A DNA stretch of 41,220 nt from Mesorhizobium plurifarium (GTDB taxonomy: Bacteria > Pseudomonadota > Alphaproteobacteria > Rhizobiales > Rhizobiaceae), in the NCBI GenBank assembly GCA_000824785.1, contig CCNB01000020.1:18528-59747 (forward strand), given 5' to 3'. The notes beneath the pieces were generated by a model, which had not been told where the DNA came from, did no database searches, and saw nothing but the letters and a program-made list of their open reading frames with translations. How positions within the stretch are numbered: position 1 is the stretch's first letter; each line of letters starts with the position of its first letter. Both the position numbers and the translations under genes were made by a program. Shown here in pieces: positions 11,435 through 20,918 of this stretch.

Positions 11435-11527
11435 TAGTGAGTAGGCAGTAGTGAGTAGGAAGATGGAATTCCCGCTCAGCTGCTACTCGCCCGTTCGTCC
11501 CTTTTCACTGCTACTGCCTACTCACTA
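11435..11527. repeat. Inverted repeat between sucD and sucA
   Basis: A perfect 17-bp inverted repeat (11435-11451 and 11511-11527; tagtgagtaggcagtag and its complement) encloses 59 bases. The left arm region also repeats agtgagtagg directly (11436-11445 and 11450-11459). It lies inside the operon between the sucD stop and the sucA leader, so the transcript can form a long stem there. Its low-GC, simple pattern is unlike the flanking genes and suggests an inserted repeat. Confidence 0.75.
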
Positions 11528-11532
11528 CTGCC

Positions 11533-12435
11533 TTAACCCTTGATCGCCTCGACCAGCGTCGTGCCGAGCCGCGCCGGCGACGGCGAGACCTTGATGCCGG
11601 CCGATTCCATCGCCGCGATCTTGTCTTCCGCGCCGCCCTTGCCGCCCGAGATCACCGCGCCCGCATGGCCCATGGTGCGGCCGGCCGGCGCCGTGCGCCC
11701 GGCGATGAAGCCCGCCATCGGTTTCTTGCGGCCGCGCTTGGCTTCGTCCTTGAGGAACTGCGCGGCGTCTTCCTCGGCCGAGCCGCCGATCTCGCCGATC
11801 ATGATGATCGACTTGGTCTCGTCGTCGGCGAGGAACATCTCCAGCACATCGATGAATTCGGTGCCCTTGACCGGGTCGCCGCCGATGCCGACCGCCGTGG
11901 TCTGGCCGAGGCCGACATTGGTGGTCTGGAAGACTGCCTCATAGGTAAGTGTTCCCGAGCGCGAAACAACGCCCACCGAGCCCTTGCGGAAGATGTTGCC
12001 GGGCATGATGCCGATCTTGCATTCGTCGGGCGTCAGCACGCCCGGGCAGTTCGGGCCGATGAGCCGCGAGGTCGAGCGGTCGAGCCGCGCCTTGACCTTG
12101 ACCATGTCCATCACCGGGATGCCTTCGGTGATGCAGACGATCAGCGGGATCTCGGCCTCGATCGCCTCGAGGATGGCCTCGCCGGCGCCCGCCGGCGGCA
12201 CGTAGATGACCGAGGCGTTGGCGCCGGTCTTTGCCTTGCCCTCGGCCACGGTGGCGAAGATCGGCAGGCTCTCGCCCTTCGAACCGGTCCAGGTCTCGCC
12301 GCCCTTCTTCGGGTGGATGCCGCCAACCATCTTGGTGCCGTGATAGGCCAGCGCCTGCTCGGTGTGGAACGTGCCGGTCTTGCCGGTCAGGCCTTGGACC
12401 AGCACCTTGGTGTTCTTGTCGACGAGAATGGACAT
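11533..12435 (-). CDS. sucD: Succinyl-CoA ligase alpha subunit
   Basis: Encodes 300 residues of the ADP/GDP-forming succinyl-CoA synthetase alpha chain, which binds CoA and carries the phosphohistidine. The CoA-binding Rossmann segment is seen at the start (VQGLTGKTGTFHTEQAL). IGPNCPG is in the middle, and the phosphorylated His is in GHAGAVISGGKG (H257). With sucC it makes succinate from succinyl-CoA with substrate-level ATP or GTP formation. The beta subunit gene is upstream on the same strand but is separated by two unrelated small genes, whereas sucC and sucD are usually adjacent. Confidence 0.98.
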   Translation of the reverse strand: MSILVDKNTKVLVQGLTGKTGTFHTEQALAYHGTKMVGGIHPKKGGETWTGSKGESLPIFATVAEGKAKTGANASVIYVPPAGAGEAILEAIEAEIPLIVCITEGIPVMDMVKVKARLDRSTSRLIGPNCPGVLTPDECKIGIMPGNIFRKGSVGVVSRSGTLTYEAVFQTTNVGLGQTTAVGIGGDPVKGTEFIDVLEMFLADDETKSIIMIGEIGGSAEEDAAQFLKDEAKRGRKKPMAGFIAGRTAPAGRTMGHAGAVISGGKGGAEDKIAAMESAGIKVSPSPARLGTTLVEAIKG

Positions 12436-12478
12436 GCGGGGAGCTATCCTTTGGATTATGGAGGCCTACGTGCCGGCC

Positions 12479-12757
12479 TTATTCGGAACGGGGTTGCAGT
12501 CGGTTGATTCCAAGTTCGTCCCGCCAGTTCGGCGAAGTTTGCTGACGGGCCTGTTCGCCGAGGGTGATCGGTCCATCCCGATAGATGCCTCGACGGGTGT
12601 GCCTGCCCTGTGATTCGGGAAAATCGATGTCGAGCCAGTCCTGGACATAAGCCTTGGCCAGTTCTTCGATGGGAACGCCGCGCCAGTTCGCACACGCGGC
12701 CAGCATGTCCATCGTTTCCCGATCAAATGTCATTTGGACTGTTTGGTTGTCACTCAT
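12479..12757 (-). CDS. Small protein, possible ribbon-helix-helix fold
   Basis: Encodes 92 residues. The N-terminal half (QTVQMTFDRETMDMLAACA, then WRGVPIEELAKAYVQDWLD) has a strand-helix-helix look like ribbon-helix-helix antitoxins or repressors; the C-terminal half is polar. I do not recognise a named family, and no toxin partner is adjacent. It lies between the cupin gene and sucD on the operon strand, 13 bases after the cupin. Start at 12757 is the first ATG and gives the strand segment at the very N terminus, as expected for such proteins. DNA binding is only a possibility. Confidence 0.6.
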   Translation of the reverse strand: MSDNQTVQMTFDRETMDMLAACANWRGVPIEELAKAYVQDWLDIDFPESQGRHTRRGIYRDGPITLGEQARQQTSPNWRDELGINRLQPRSE

Positions 12758-12770
12758 GACGCCCGTCCCC

Positions 12771-13142
12771 CTATAGCCGCTTCAGCTCGCTGACGGTCAG
12801 TTCACTTTTCGCGTTGCCGGTGTTGAGCGTCGTCGCCGGCTCGAACATCAGCACCACCGGCTCCTTCGTCAGCGATCGCGGCCGGTGCTCGACGCCGCGC
12901 GGCACGACGATGAAGTCGCCCTCGCCGAGCTCGACCGGCCCGTCGCGGAAATCGATGGCGATCCTGCCGCGCAGCACCAGGAAAGCCTCGTCCTCATGGT
13001 CATGCGCATGCCAGTCGAAGACCTCGCCGAACTTGGCGACCTTGGCTTGGGCATCGTTGACGTCGCCGGCGATGTGCGGATCGAAGACCTTGGCGATCTT
13101 TTGATCCGCAGCCTCGACCAGGTTTATCTTGCGCGGAGGCAT
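12771..13142 (-). CDS. Cupin domain protein
   Basis: Encodes 123 residues forming a single small cupin. Motif 1 is FDWHAHDHEDEAFLVLRG, with the metal-ligand pattern His-x-His-x(n)-Glu; motif 2 is GDFIVVPRGVEHRP with the last His. The layout matches small single-domain cupins, in which a metal-binding barrel can act as isomerase, dioxygenase or sensor; the substrate is not predictable. The gene begins only four bases after the sucC stop, so it is almost surely co-transcribed with the TCA genes. Its insertion between sucC and sucD is unusual. Confidence 0.85.
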   Translation of the reverse strand: MPPRKINLVEAADQKIAKVFDPHIAGDVNDAQAKVAKFGEVFDWHAHDHEDEAFLVLRGRIAIDFRDGPVELGEGDFIVVPRGVEHRPRSLTKEPVVLMFEPATTLNTGNAKSELTVSELKRL

Positions 13143-13146
13143 CCGC

Positions 13147-14340
<1,194 letters not shown>

Positions 14341-14364
14341 GCGCTTGGTCTCCGGGGAGGACGA

Positions 14365-15333
14365 TTACTTGCCGGCCAGATGCGGGGCGATCTTGGTGCA
14401 GGCCTCGGTCAGGCCCTGGACGGCCGCAACCGAATTGTCGAACATCTTCTGCTCGGCCTTGGTCAGGTCGATCTCGATGACGCGCTCGACGCCACCGGCG
14501 CCGATCACCACCGGAACGCCGACATAGGTGTTCTTCACGCCATACTGGCCCGACAGATGCGCCGCGCAAGGCAGCACGCGCTTCTTGTCCTTGAGGTAGG
14601 ATTCCGCCATGGCGATCGCCGAGGCCGCCGGCGCATAGTAGGCCGAGCCGGTCTTGAGCAGGCCGACGATCTCGGCGCCGCCGTCGCGGGTGCGCTGCAC
14701 GATCTGGTCGAGCTTCTCCTTGGAAGTCCAGCCCATCTTGACGAGGTCGGGCAGCGGGATGCCCGACACCGTCGAATAGCGGATCATCGGCACCATCGAG
14801 TCGCCGTGGCCGCCGAGCACGAAAGCGGTGACGTCCTCGACCGAGACCTTGAACTCCTCGGCCAGAAAGTAGCGGAAACGCGCGCTGTCGAGCACGCCGG
14901 CCATGCCCACGACATGGCTGGTCGGCAGGCCGGAGAACTTCTGCAGCGCCCAGACCATGGCGTCGAGCGGGTTGGTGATGCAGACGACGAAGGCCTTCGG
15001 CGCGTATTTCTTCAGGCCGGCGCCGACCTGCTCCATGACCTTGAGGTTGATGCCGAGAAGGTCGTCGCGGCTCATGCCCGGCTTGCGCGGCACGCCGGCG
15101 GTGACGATGCACACATCTGCGCCCTCGATGCCGGCATAGTCGTTGACGCCGGTCAGCCGGGAGTCGAAGCCGTCGACGGGGGAAGACTGCGCGATGTCGA
15201 GGCCCTTGCCCTGCGGAATGCCCTCGGCGATATCGAACAGCACCACGTCGCCGAGATCCTTGAGGCCGATCATATGGGCGAGCGTGCCGCCGATCATGCC
15301 CGAGCCGATGAGCGCTATCTTATTGCGTGCCAT
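14365..15333 (-). CDS. mdh: Malate dehydrogenase
   Basis: Encodes 322 residues of the LDH-like malate dehydrogenase type found in alphaproteobacteria; it oxidises malate to oxaloacetate with NAD. Key features are the dinucleotide motif GSGMIGG (10-16), Asp34 for the NAD ribose, the substrate Arg in VPRKPGMSRDDLL, the catalytic Asp149 (VLDSARFR) and His176 (GGHGDSM). The ATG at 15333 gives the canonical MARNKIALIG start; an open frame reaching further upstream is leader sequence. It is the first gene of the minus-strand TCA operon, and a plausible promoter lies about 90 bases upstream. Confidence 0.98.
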   Translation of the reverse strand: MARNKIALIGSGMIGGTLAHMIGLKDLGDVVLFDIAEGIPQGKGLDIAQSSPVDGFDSRLTGVNDYAGIEGADVCIVTAGVPRKPGMSRDDLLGINLKVMEQVGAGLKKYAPKAFVVCITNPLDAMVWALQKFSGLPTSHVVGMAGVLDSARFRYFLAEEFKVSVEDVTAFVLGGHGDSMVPMIRYSTVSGIPLPDLVKMGWTSKEKLDQIVQRTRDGGAEIVGLLKTGSAYYAPAASAIAMAESYLKDKKRVLPCAAHLSGQYGVKNTYVGVPVVIGAGGVERVIEIDLTKAEQKMFDNSVAAVQGLTEACTKIAPHLAGK

Positions 15334-15421
15334 GTGAGGATGTTTTCCCTTGTCTATGACGAGACGGTGACGTGGCCGGAGAGGCCGAAAGGATGCGAGC
15401 AACCGCGAGAATTAGCCGCAC

Positions 15422-15450
15422 CGAATAGCTCCGGCCAAAGAAAAATTCAA
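15422..15450 (-). promoter_or_regulatory. Candidate promoter of the mdh-suc operon
   Basis: On the minus strand, TTGAAT (15450-15445) and TATTCG (15427-15422) are separated by exactly 17 bases, close to the sigma-70 pattern. The site lies about 90 bases before the mdh start in the gap between divergent genes. Predicted from sequence only. Confidence 0.45.
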
Positions 15451-15545
15451 ACGATTATTTCGGACCCATTGTTTTCAATCGGTTAGATGCTTCGGGAATT
15501 ACGTAAACGTCAAAATTCGTGAGCCGACTGAGGAGAATTTACACA

Positions 15546-15998
15546 ATGAACGTCGAAATCAGAAGGCTTCATCCCGGCGATGACGCTGTTGTGATGCGAG
15601 TGGCCGACGCGGTATTCGATGAACCGGTGCGGCCGGACCGCCTCGCGGCCTATCTCAACGCGCCCGGCCATTTCATGATCGTTGCGATAATTGACGAAAT
15701 CGTGGTCGGCCAATGCGCCGCGGTGATCCACCGCCATCCCGACAAGGTAAGCGAGCTTTATATCGACGAGGTCGGCGTGGCGCCGCCCTTCCAGCGGCAG
15801 GGCATCGCGAGAAAGATGCTCGACGCCATGTTCGAGATCGGGCGCGAGCATGGCTGCGAAGAAGCCTGGGTCGGGACCGAGCACGACAACGAGCCGGCGC
15901 GGGCGCTCTATGAAACGCGGAAGGAGCCGCATGGGAAGGCGGAGACGTTTGTAATGTATGTGTACCGGCTTCGAAGGGGCGCGAAGGAACGCAACTGA
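15546..15998 (+). CDS. GNAT family N-acetyltransferase
   Basis: Encodes 150 residues. The start at 15546 follows aggaga at 15531-15536; a longer frame from 15519 adds residues before the site. The acetyl-CoA motif is VAPPFQRQGIARKML, preceded by SELYIDEVGV, and the ending HDNEPARALYETR resembles AAC(3)-I-like acetyltransferases. That resemblance is partial and does not show antibiotic acetylation. The gene is divergent from mdh and its stop lies seven bases before the end of the convergent zapE. The substrate is unknown. Confidence 0.85.
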   Translation: MNVEIRRLHPGDDAVVMRVADAVFDEPVRPDRLAAYLNAPGHFMIVAIIDEIVVGQCAAVIHRHPDKVSELYIDEVGVAPPFQRQGIARKMLDAMFEIGREHGCEEAWVGTEHDNEPARALYETRKEPHGKAETFVMYVYRLRRGAKERN

Positions 15999-16005
15999 AA
16001 CCAAT

Positions 16006-17208
16006 TTAGGCTTGAGCCTGTCTCGCCTCCGCGGGGTGCGCCCGGTGCTCTCGTCGTTCCGCCCAGCCTTCCAGCCAGTCGCGGCTCTGCATCTCGACCA
16101 GGCGCGATGCGGTGCGCTCGAATTCGAACACTTCCGTGCCGCGCTTCGCCGTATAGAGCTCTTGCGGAGGCGCCGCGGCGCTCATCACCAGCCGCATGCG
16201 GTGATCGTAGAGCGTGTCGATCAAAAGGATGAAGCGCTTGGCCTCGTTGCGCTTGCCTTCGCCCAGCACCGGCACATGGTCCATGAAGACGGTCGAGAAA
16301 CGGTCGGCGATCGCCAGATAGTCGCGCGCGCCGAGCGGCTTTTCGCAGAGGTCGGCGAAGGAGAAGCGCGCGGCGTCGCCCGCGGCGCGCGGCACGACGA
16401 GCTGGCGGCCTTTCAGCGTCAGCGTCACCGCTTCGGTCGGCTTGCCATGCGTCATCGCCTTCCAGGCCTCGTCCAGCGCCCGCTCGGCCGCGGCGTCGTC
16501 CGGCGTGACATAGACCGGCTGGCGGTTGAGCTTTTCCTGCCGGTAGTCCTTGTCGGCATCGAGCGTCATCACATGGGCATTGCGCTCCAGCAGCGAGATG
16601 AACGGCAGGAAGAGCTGGCGGTTCAGCCCGTCGCGATAGAGGTTCTCCGGCGCCACGTTGGAGGTGGCGACCAGCACCACGCCGTTGGCGAACAGCGCCG
16701 AGAACAGGCGCGACAGGATCATCGCGTCGGCGATGTCGGTGACGGAGAACTCGTCGAAACACAGCACCCAGGCCTGGTCGGCCAGCGCCCGGGCCACAGG
16801 CGGGATAGGGTCATCTTCCTTGACCAGGCCTTCCTTGCGCGCCTGCCGGTGCTTCTGGATGCGGTCCTGCACATCGGCCATGAAGTCGTTGAAATGCACG
16901 CGGCGCTTGCGCCGGACCGGCAACAGCTCGAAGAACATGTCCATCAGCATGGTCTTGCCGCGGCCGACGCCGCCATGGATGTAGAGGCCCTTGACCGGCT
17001 CGCGCGGCTGCCGCTTGGCCGCGAACAGCCAGCCCAGCGCGCTCGATTTATGCGCCAGCCTTTTGGCTGAGATCTCGTCGATCAGCCGGTCGAGCGCGGC
17101 GACGATGCGCTCCTGCGCCGGATCGCGCTCGACCGCGCCGCTTTCAACCAGATGGTCGTAGCGCTGCTTGACGGTCGCATGGGTCTGGAGGCCGTCGCGC
17201 AAATGCAT
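16006..17208 (-). CDS. zapE: Cell division protein ZapE (AFG1-like ATPase)
   Basis: Encodes 400 residues of the AFG1/ZapE family of AAA-like ATPases, which in E. coli associates with the Z-ring late in division. The Walker A motif is GGVGRGKT (79-86) and Walker B is LCFDEFSVTD (about 149-158). HFNDFM (near 105-110) and RLFSALFANGVVLVATSN (sensor 1 region) are also typical. Length is normal for alphaproteobacterial members. In rhizobial genomes this gene often stands upstream of mdh and the suc genes on the same strand, as it does here apart from the GNAT insertion. Confidence 0.95.
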   Translation of the reverse strand: MHLRDGLQTHATVKQRYDHLVESGAVERDPAQERIVAALDRLIDEISAKRLAHKSSALGWLFAAKRQPREPVKGLYIHGGVGRGKTMLMDMFFELLPVRRKRRVHFNDFMADVQDRIQKHRQARKEGLVKEDDPIPPVARALADQAWVLCFDEFSVTDIADAMILSRLFSALFANGVVLVATSNVAPENLYRDGLNRQLFLPFISLLERNAHVMTLDADKDYRQEKLNRQPVYVTPDDAAAERALDEAWKAMTHGKPTEAVTLTLKGRQLVVPRAAGDAARFSFADLCEKPLGARDYLAIADRFSTVFMDHVPVLGEGKRNEAKRFILLIDTLYDHRMRLVMSAAAPPQELYTAKRGTEVFEFERTASRLVEMQSRDWLEGWAERREHRAHPAEARQAQA

Positions 17209-17254
17209 GGGTTCACGTCATTACTTTGAGCAGTATGCCCTGAGAAGGCGCCGG

Positions 17255-17394
17255 GCTATGTTGAGATTCAGGTCAGGCCGAGCCGAGAACGGTGGGTTCC
17301 AAGAACCGGAGCGGAGCGTACCTGAAGTACGTGAGCACCGGAAGCGCAGGAAGCCGCCATTCGCAGGCCGGCCTCACCTGAATATCGGCATAGC
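17255..17394. repeat. 140-bp palindromic (MITE-like) intergenic element
   Basis: Terminal inverted repeats of 25 bases (17255-17279 and 17370-17394) match at 21 positions. The interior holds a further small palindrome (gtacctgaagtac near 17320). The right end stops exactly at the stop codon of the Omp19-like gene (17395). The element may serve as its 3-prime hairpin. Its size and structure are those of non-autonomous dispersed repeats. Confidence 0.7.
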
Positions 17395-17970
17395 CTACCT
17401 TGTAAGCGAGATAGGCTGCCCATTGGAAGTCTGGCCGTCGAACTTTTCGCCGCCCGACGAATAGAGCCTGGCGAGCGTCCCGCCATTTTCGTCGTAGAGC
17501 GTCAGCTGCTTGCCGGCGACGTTCCACGACTTGATGCCGTCGATCGGCGCCGGGCAGTGCAGCGGACCGGCGCGGTAGCCGGCGCCGAACTTGGTCTGCG
17601 GCGTCGCCACCTTGCAGCTTTGCCCGGAGACATTGACGTTCCACACGCCGGCGACGCTGGCCGCGGTGAGATCGGTGGCGCCGGCGGGCGCCGTACCGTC
17701 CGGCGGCAGCGAAGCGACCTGGGTGTTCTTCGGCGCAGTCGGGAATTGCGAAGGATCGGTGGTACCGGGGGAAGCCGGCGGCGGCAGCTGGTTCTGCGTT
17801 ACCGTGCCGGACGGCGCCGGCGTCAGCGGCGCCGGCTGCTGGTCGTCCATCGACGAGAAGCGCGAGGTAGAGCAGCCGCTCGCAACCAGCGCGGCCAGCG
17901 ATACGGCCACGAGGCCGCTCCGCGAAAAGAGGGGGGGCCGCGAAAAGGGGCGGGTCATCGAAAAATTCAT
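17395..17970 (-). CDS. Omp19-like AprI/Inh family outer membrane lipoprotein
   Basis: Encodes 191 residues. The ATG at 17970 follows ggagg at a good distance. A lipobox (LVASGC) places the lipidated Cys near residue 33. A Pro/Thr/Ala-rich linker follows, and then an AprI/Inh-type beta-barrel domain in the last 90 residues (AGVWNVNVSGQSCKVATPQ to KFDGQTSNGQPISLTR) with two Cys that can pair. Brucella Omp19 has this same layout and inhibits host proteases; in a soil or symbiotic relative the target is unknown. Outer membrane anchoring is inferred from the lipobox. The stop codon directly abuts a palindromic element. Confidence 0.88.
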   Translation of the reverse strand: MNFSMTRPFSRPPLFSRSGLVAVSLAALVASGCSTSRFSSMDDQQPAPLTPAPSGTVTQNQLPPPASPGTTDPSQFPTAPKNTQVASLPPDGTAPAGATDLTAASVAGVWNVNVSGQSCKVATPQTKFGAGYRAGPLHCPAPIDGIKSWNVAGKQLTLYDENGGTLARLYSSGGEKFDGQTSNGQPISLTR

Positions 17971-18166
17971 CAAAACCTCCGTCGGATCCGGCCGGGGGGA
18001 GCCATCCGCGCAATCTTCGCTTCACCAAGACGGCGAAGGTGGCAGAATTTCAACCCGATATGGTTAAAATAGGGTTTTCGAACCAGCTGTTGCAAATTTA
18101 TCGCAACAAGCGAACAGCGCCGGGACACCGCTGGCGGCGGCCACATAAACCGTTGAAATGACAGCG

Positions 18167-18604
18167 TTAAATCCGCGCGCTGGGCACGAACACGTAGCCG
18201 TCCGGACCGACGACGTAGCATTCGCGAAGGCCATGCGGCTTATCGGTCGAGCCGGCCAGCACAATGTGGCCAAGCGCCGCCGCCTTTTTCTCGACCGCAT
18301 CCGGATCGGCGCCGTAAAGGCGCAGCTCTATGCCGGCGCCGCGTGTGTCGGCGCCAGAAGTGACTCCGGTCATCGGATTGTCGAGATAGCTATGATCGGC
18401 ATGCAGCATGAAGATCGAGCCCAACAGCTCGACCGCCGCGAAATCCTCATCGGCATAGATGATGCGGGCCCCGAGCACCTCGCGGCAGAAAGCCTCCATT
18501 GCCGCCATATCGGTGACCAATAAGTTGACGCCCACCCCATGCGGCAGCGAGCGGCCGAAATCCTCGGCCTTCATCCACGGTGTCTTGGTCCGCTTCATCG
18601 CCAT
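18167..18604 (-). CDS. VOC family protein (glyoxalase-like)
   Basis: Encodes 145 residues of the vicinal oxygen chelate fold: two beta-alpha-beta-beta-beta modules, beginning GVGVNLLVTDMAAMEAFCREVLG and later IELRLYGADPDAVEKKA, and ending GLRECYVVGPDGYVFVPS. The metal-ligand Glu/His pattern is incomplete to the eye, so catalysis is uncertain. The start at 18604 (MAMKRTK) removes an unrelated upstream extension of the open frame; a start two codons later is also possible. The neighbours do not indicate a substrate. Confidence 0.82.
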   Translation of the reverse strand: MAMKRTKTPWMKAEDFGRSLPHGVGVNLLVTDMAAMEAFCREVLGARIIYADEDFAAVELLGSIFMLHADHSYLDNPMTGVTSGADTRGAGIELRLYGADPDAVEKKAAALGHIVLAGSTDKPHGLRECYVVGPDGYVFVPSARI

Positions 18605-18728
18605 GACGATCACCCTCTCTCCCGATCCTAATTGAACCGGTCTCCGCCCGTTGGCATTCGCCAGCAAAATGCTTGCGCCAGGCGAGCGCGTCCTTATCTC
18701 AGGAAAGATCGAGCCGGCGGGAGAGTGA

Positions 18729-19736
18729 ATGGCCGAGAGAAGAAGAACCGCCAACCGCTACTACCACGGCCCGCCCAGCGATCATTTCGACGGCGCCTTG
18801 TTCTTCAACCCCGGCGGCAAGCCGCCCGGGCGCTTCAGCGATCTGCTCAGATGGCAATTCAGCGGCAAGCGGCCGAAATGGCCGGCTGCCTTTCCGAGCC
18901 CCCATCCGCCGGCAAAGCCGCATGGGCGGCTGGATGGCGGCGCGCTTCGGCTCACCATGGTCGGCCATGCCTCGCTTCTCATCCAGACCGCAGGGCTGAA
19001 CATCCTGACCGATCCAGTCTGGTCGGAGCGCGCCTCGCCCTTCGCCTTTGCCGGCCCGAGAAGGGTCAATGCGCCAGGCATCGCCTTTGCCGACCTGCCG
19101 CCGATCGACCTGGTCCTGGTCAGCCACAATCACTGCGACCATCTCGACCTCGCCACGCTGAAGCGGCTGAAGGAGAGACACGACCCGCTGGTGCTCACGC
19201 CGCTCGGCAACGACGCCATCGTCGGCCGCGCGGTGCCCGGCATGCGGCTTAGCGCGCATGATTGGGGCGATCGGATCGACATCGGCGCGGCCGCCATCCA
19301 TGTCGAGCCGGCGCATCACTGGTCGGCGCGGGGCGGGCGCGACCGCCGCATGGCGCTATGGGCCGGCTTCGTCATCGAGACAGGGGGCGGCAACATCTAT
19401 TTTGCCGGCGACACCGGCTTCCACGACGGCATCAACTACCGGCTGATGGGAGAAAAGCATGGCGGCTTCCGCCTCGCCATCCTGCCCATCGGCGCCTATG
19501 AGCCGCGCTGGTTCATGGCGCCGCAGCACCAGAACCCGGAGGAGGCCGTAGAGGGCATGAAGCTCTGCAACGCTGCTCACGCCGCTGGCTGCCATTGGGG
19601 CACCTTCCATCTCACCGACGAGCTGGTCGAGGAGCCGGCGCAAAAACTGGCCGAGGCTCTAGAGGCGCAAAGTCTGCCGCCAGAGCGCTTCCGCGCCATG
19701 CGACCGGGCGAAGTGTGGGACGTACCGCCCATCTGA
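18729..19736 (+). CDS. Metallo-beta-lactamase fold hydrolase (UlaG/NAPE-PLD-like)
   Basis: Encodes 335 residues. The metal-binding motif is SHNHCDHLD (His-x-His-x-Asp-His), followed by further ligands in EPAHHWSARG and FAGDTGFHDG, and by HWGTFHLTDE near the end. GHASLLIQTAGLNILTDPVWS is the usual N-terminal strand pair. The overall type resembles the bacterial NAPE-PLD/UlaG-like branch that hydrolyses phosphodiesters or lactones. A PPAKPHGRLDG segment precedes the domain. No signal peptide is visible, so it is probably cytoplasmic. The substrate is unknown. Confidence 0.9.
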   Translation: MAERRRTANRYYHGPPSDHFDGALFFNPGGKPPGRFSDLLRWQFSGKRPKWPAAFPSPHPPAKPHGRLDGGALRLTMVGHASLLIQTAGLNILTDPVWSERASPFAFAGPRRVNAPGIAFADLPPIDLVLVSHNHCDHLDLATLKRLKERHDPLVLTPLGNDAIVGRAVPGMRLSAHDWGDRIDIGAAAIHVEPAHHWSARGGRDRRMALWAGFVIETGGGNIYFAGDTGFHDGINYRLMGEKHGGFRLAILPIGAYEPRWFMAPQHQNPEEAVEGMKLCNAAHAAGCHWGTFHLTDELVEEPAQKLAEALEAQSLPPERFRAMRPGEVWDVPPI

Positions 19737-19797
19737 CAAAGGAACCCAAACCGGCCAAACGCGTTGATCCGCCGACGCAATTTCGCCGGAGCTTCCC

Positions 19798-19959
19798 ATG
19801 ATCAAGTGGATCATCATCCTTCTCATCATTGCCGCCGCCGCGAGCCTGCTCGGCATGCCGGCTTTGGCCGGAGCGGCCGCTACCGGCGCACGCATCCTCA
19901 TCGGCATCGTCCTGATCATCTTCCTGCTGATCGTGCTCGGGGTCTTCGCCGTCACATAA
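19798..19959 (+). CDS. DUF1328 small membrane protein
   Basis: A 53-residue hydrophobic peptide with the DUF1328 (YtjA-like) pattern: MIKWIIILLIIAAAASLLG, a short Gly/Ala turn (PALAGAAATGARI), and a second hydrophobic helix ending LIVLGVFAVT. It therefore has two transmembrane segments. A purine-rich ccggagctt precedes the ATG, a moderate ribosome binding site. It follows the hydrolase gene by 61 bases on the same strand. The function of the family is not known. Confidence 0.8.
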   Translation: MIKWIIILLIIAAAASLLGMPALAGAAATGARILIGIVLIIFLLIVLGVFAVT

Positions 19960-20033
19960 GACTCGGGCTGGACTGGTAATTCCGGGCCGTTTCAGCCATA
20001 TAGCGGCCAAATGGAACTGGAATGACCGGTTAG

Positions 20034-20918
20034 ATGGCAGGCCCCGCCCCCTTCGCCAAAATGAACGGCATCGGCAACGAGATCATCGTTGCCGACATGC
20101 GCGGCCGCGCCGACAAGGTGACGGCGTCCGCGGCGATCGCGCTCAATGCCGACGCCGCGACGAAGTTCGACCAGATCATGGCGATCCATGACGCGCGGAC
20201 GGCCGGTACCGCTTATTACATCGACATCCTGAATTCTGACGGCACCGGTGCGCAGGCCTGCGGCAACGGCACGCGCTGCGTCGTCCAGGCTCTGGCCGCC
20301 GAGACCGGCCAGAAGAGCTTCACCTTCGAGACCCGCGCCGGCATCCTGAATGCGCAGGAGCATGCCGACGGCTTGATCTCCGTCGACATGGGCAAGCCGC
20401 GCTTCGGCTGGCAGGAGATCCCGCTGGCGGAAGAGTTCCGCGACACCCGCATGATCGAGCTGCAGATCGGCCCGATCGACGCGCCGGTGCTGCATTCGCC
20501 ATCGGCGGTATCGATGGGCAACCCGCACGCGATCTTCTGGGTCGACAACGACGTCTGGTCCTATGAGCTCGATCGCTTCGGCCCGCTGCTCGAAAACCAT
20601 CCGATCTTCCCCGAGCGCGCCAACATCACCATCGCCCAGGTAACCTCGCCTGAGACCATGATCATCCGCACCTGGGAGCGCGGCGCCGGCCTCACCAAGG
20701 CCTGCGGCTCGGCCGCATGTGCCGCCGTGGTGGCGGCCGCCCGCACCAAGCGCACCGGCCGCAGCGTCTCGCTGCTGACGCCCGGCGGCGGGGAATTGCA
20801 TGTTTTGTGGCGCGAGGATGATCACGTCATCCTGACGGGTGCCGCCGAATGGGAGTTTTCCGGCAGCTTCGATCCCTCGACCGGCGCCTGGGCCCGCGAC
20901 ACCGAAAGCGCCGCCTGA
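20034..20918 (+). CDS. dapF: Diaminopimelate epimerase
   Basis: Encodes 294 residues that convert LL- to meso-diaminopimelate, for lysine and peptidoglycan synthesis. The two catalytic Cys are in SDGTGAQACGNGTRC (C76) and TKACGSAACAAV (C224). FAKMNGIGNEIIVAD at the N terminus is the standard substrate loop; GNPHAIFWVD is also conserved. Its stop overlaps the start of mtaB (TGATG at 20916-20920), so the two are coupled. dapF followed by mtaB and ftsY is a common rhizobial order. Confidence 0.97.
   Translation: MAGPAPFAKMNGIGNEIIVADMRGRADKVTASAAIALNADAATKFDQIMAIHDARTAGTAYYIDILNSDGTGAQACGNGTRCVVQALAAETGQKSFTFETRAGILNAQEHADGLISVDMGKPRFGWQEIPLAEEFRDTRMIELQIGPIDAPVLHSPSAVSMGNPHAIFWVDNDVWSYELDRFGPLLENHPIFPERANITIAQVTSPETMIIRTWERGAGLTKACGSAACAAVVAAARTKRTGRSVSLLTPGGGELHVLWREDDHVILTGAAEWEFSGSFDPSTGAWARDTESAA

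Noticed and set aside
15546..15998. An aminoglycoside resistance acetyltransferase
   Set aside because: Only general GNAT features and a partial AAC(3)-I-like ending are visible, which does not support a resistance claim.
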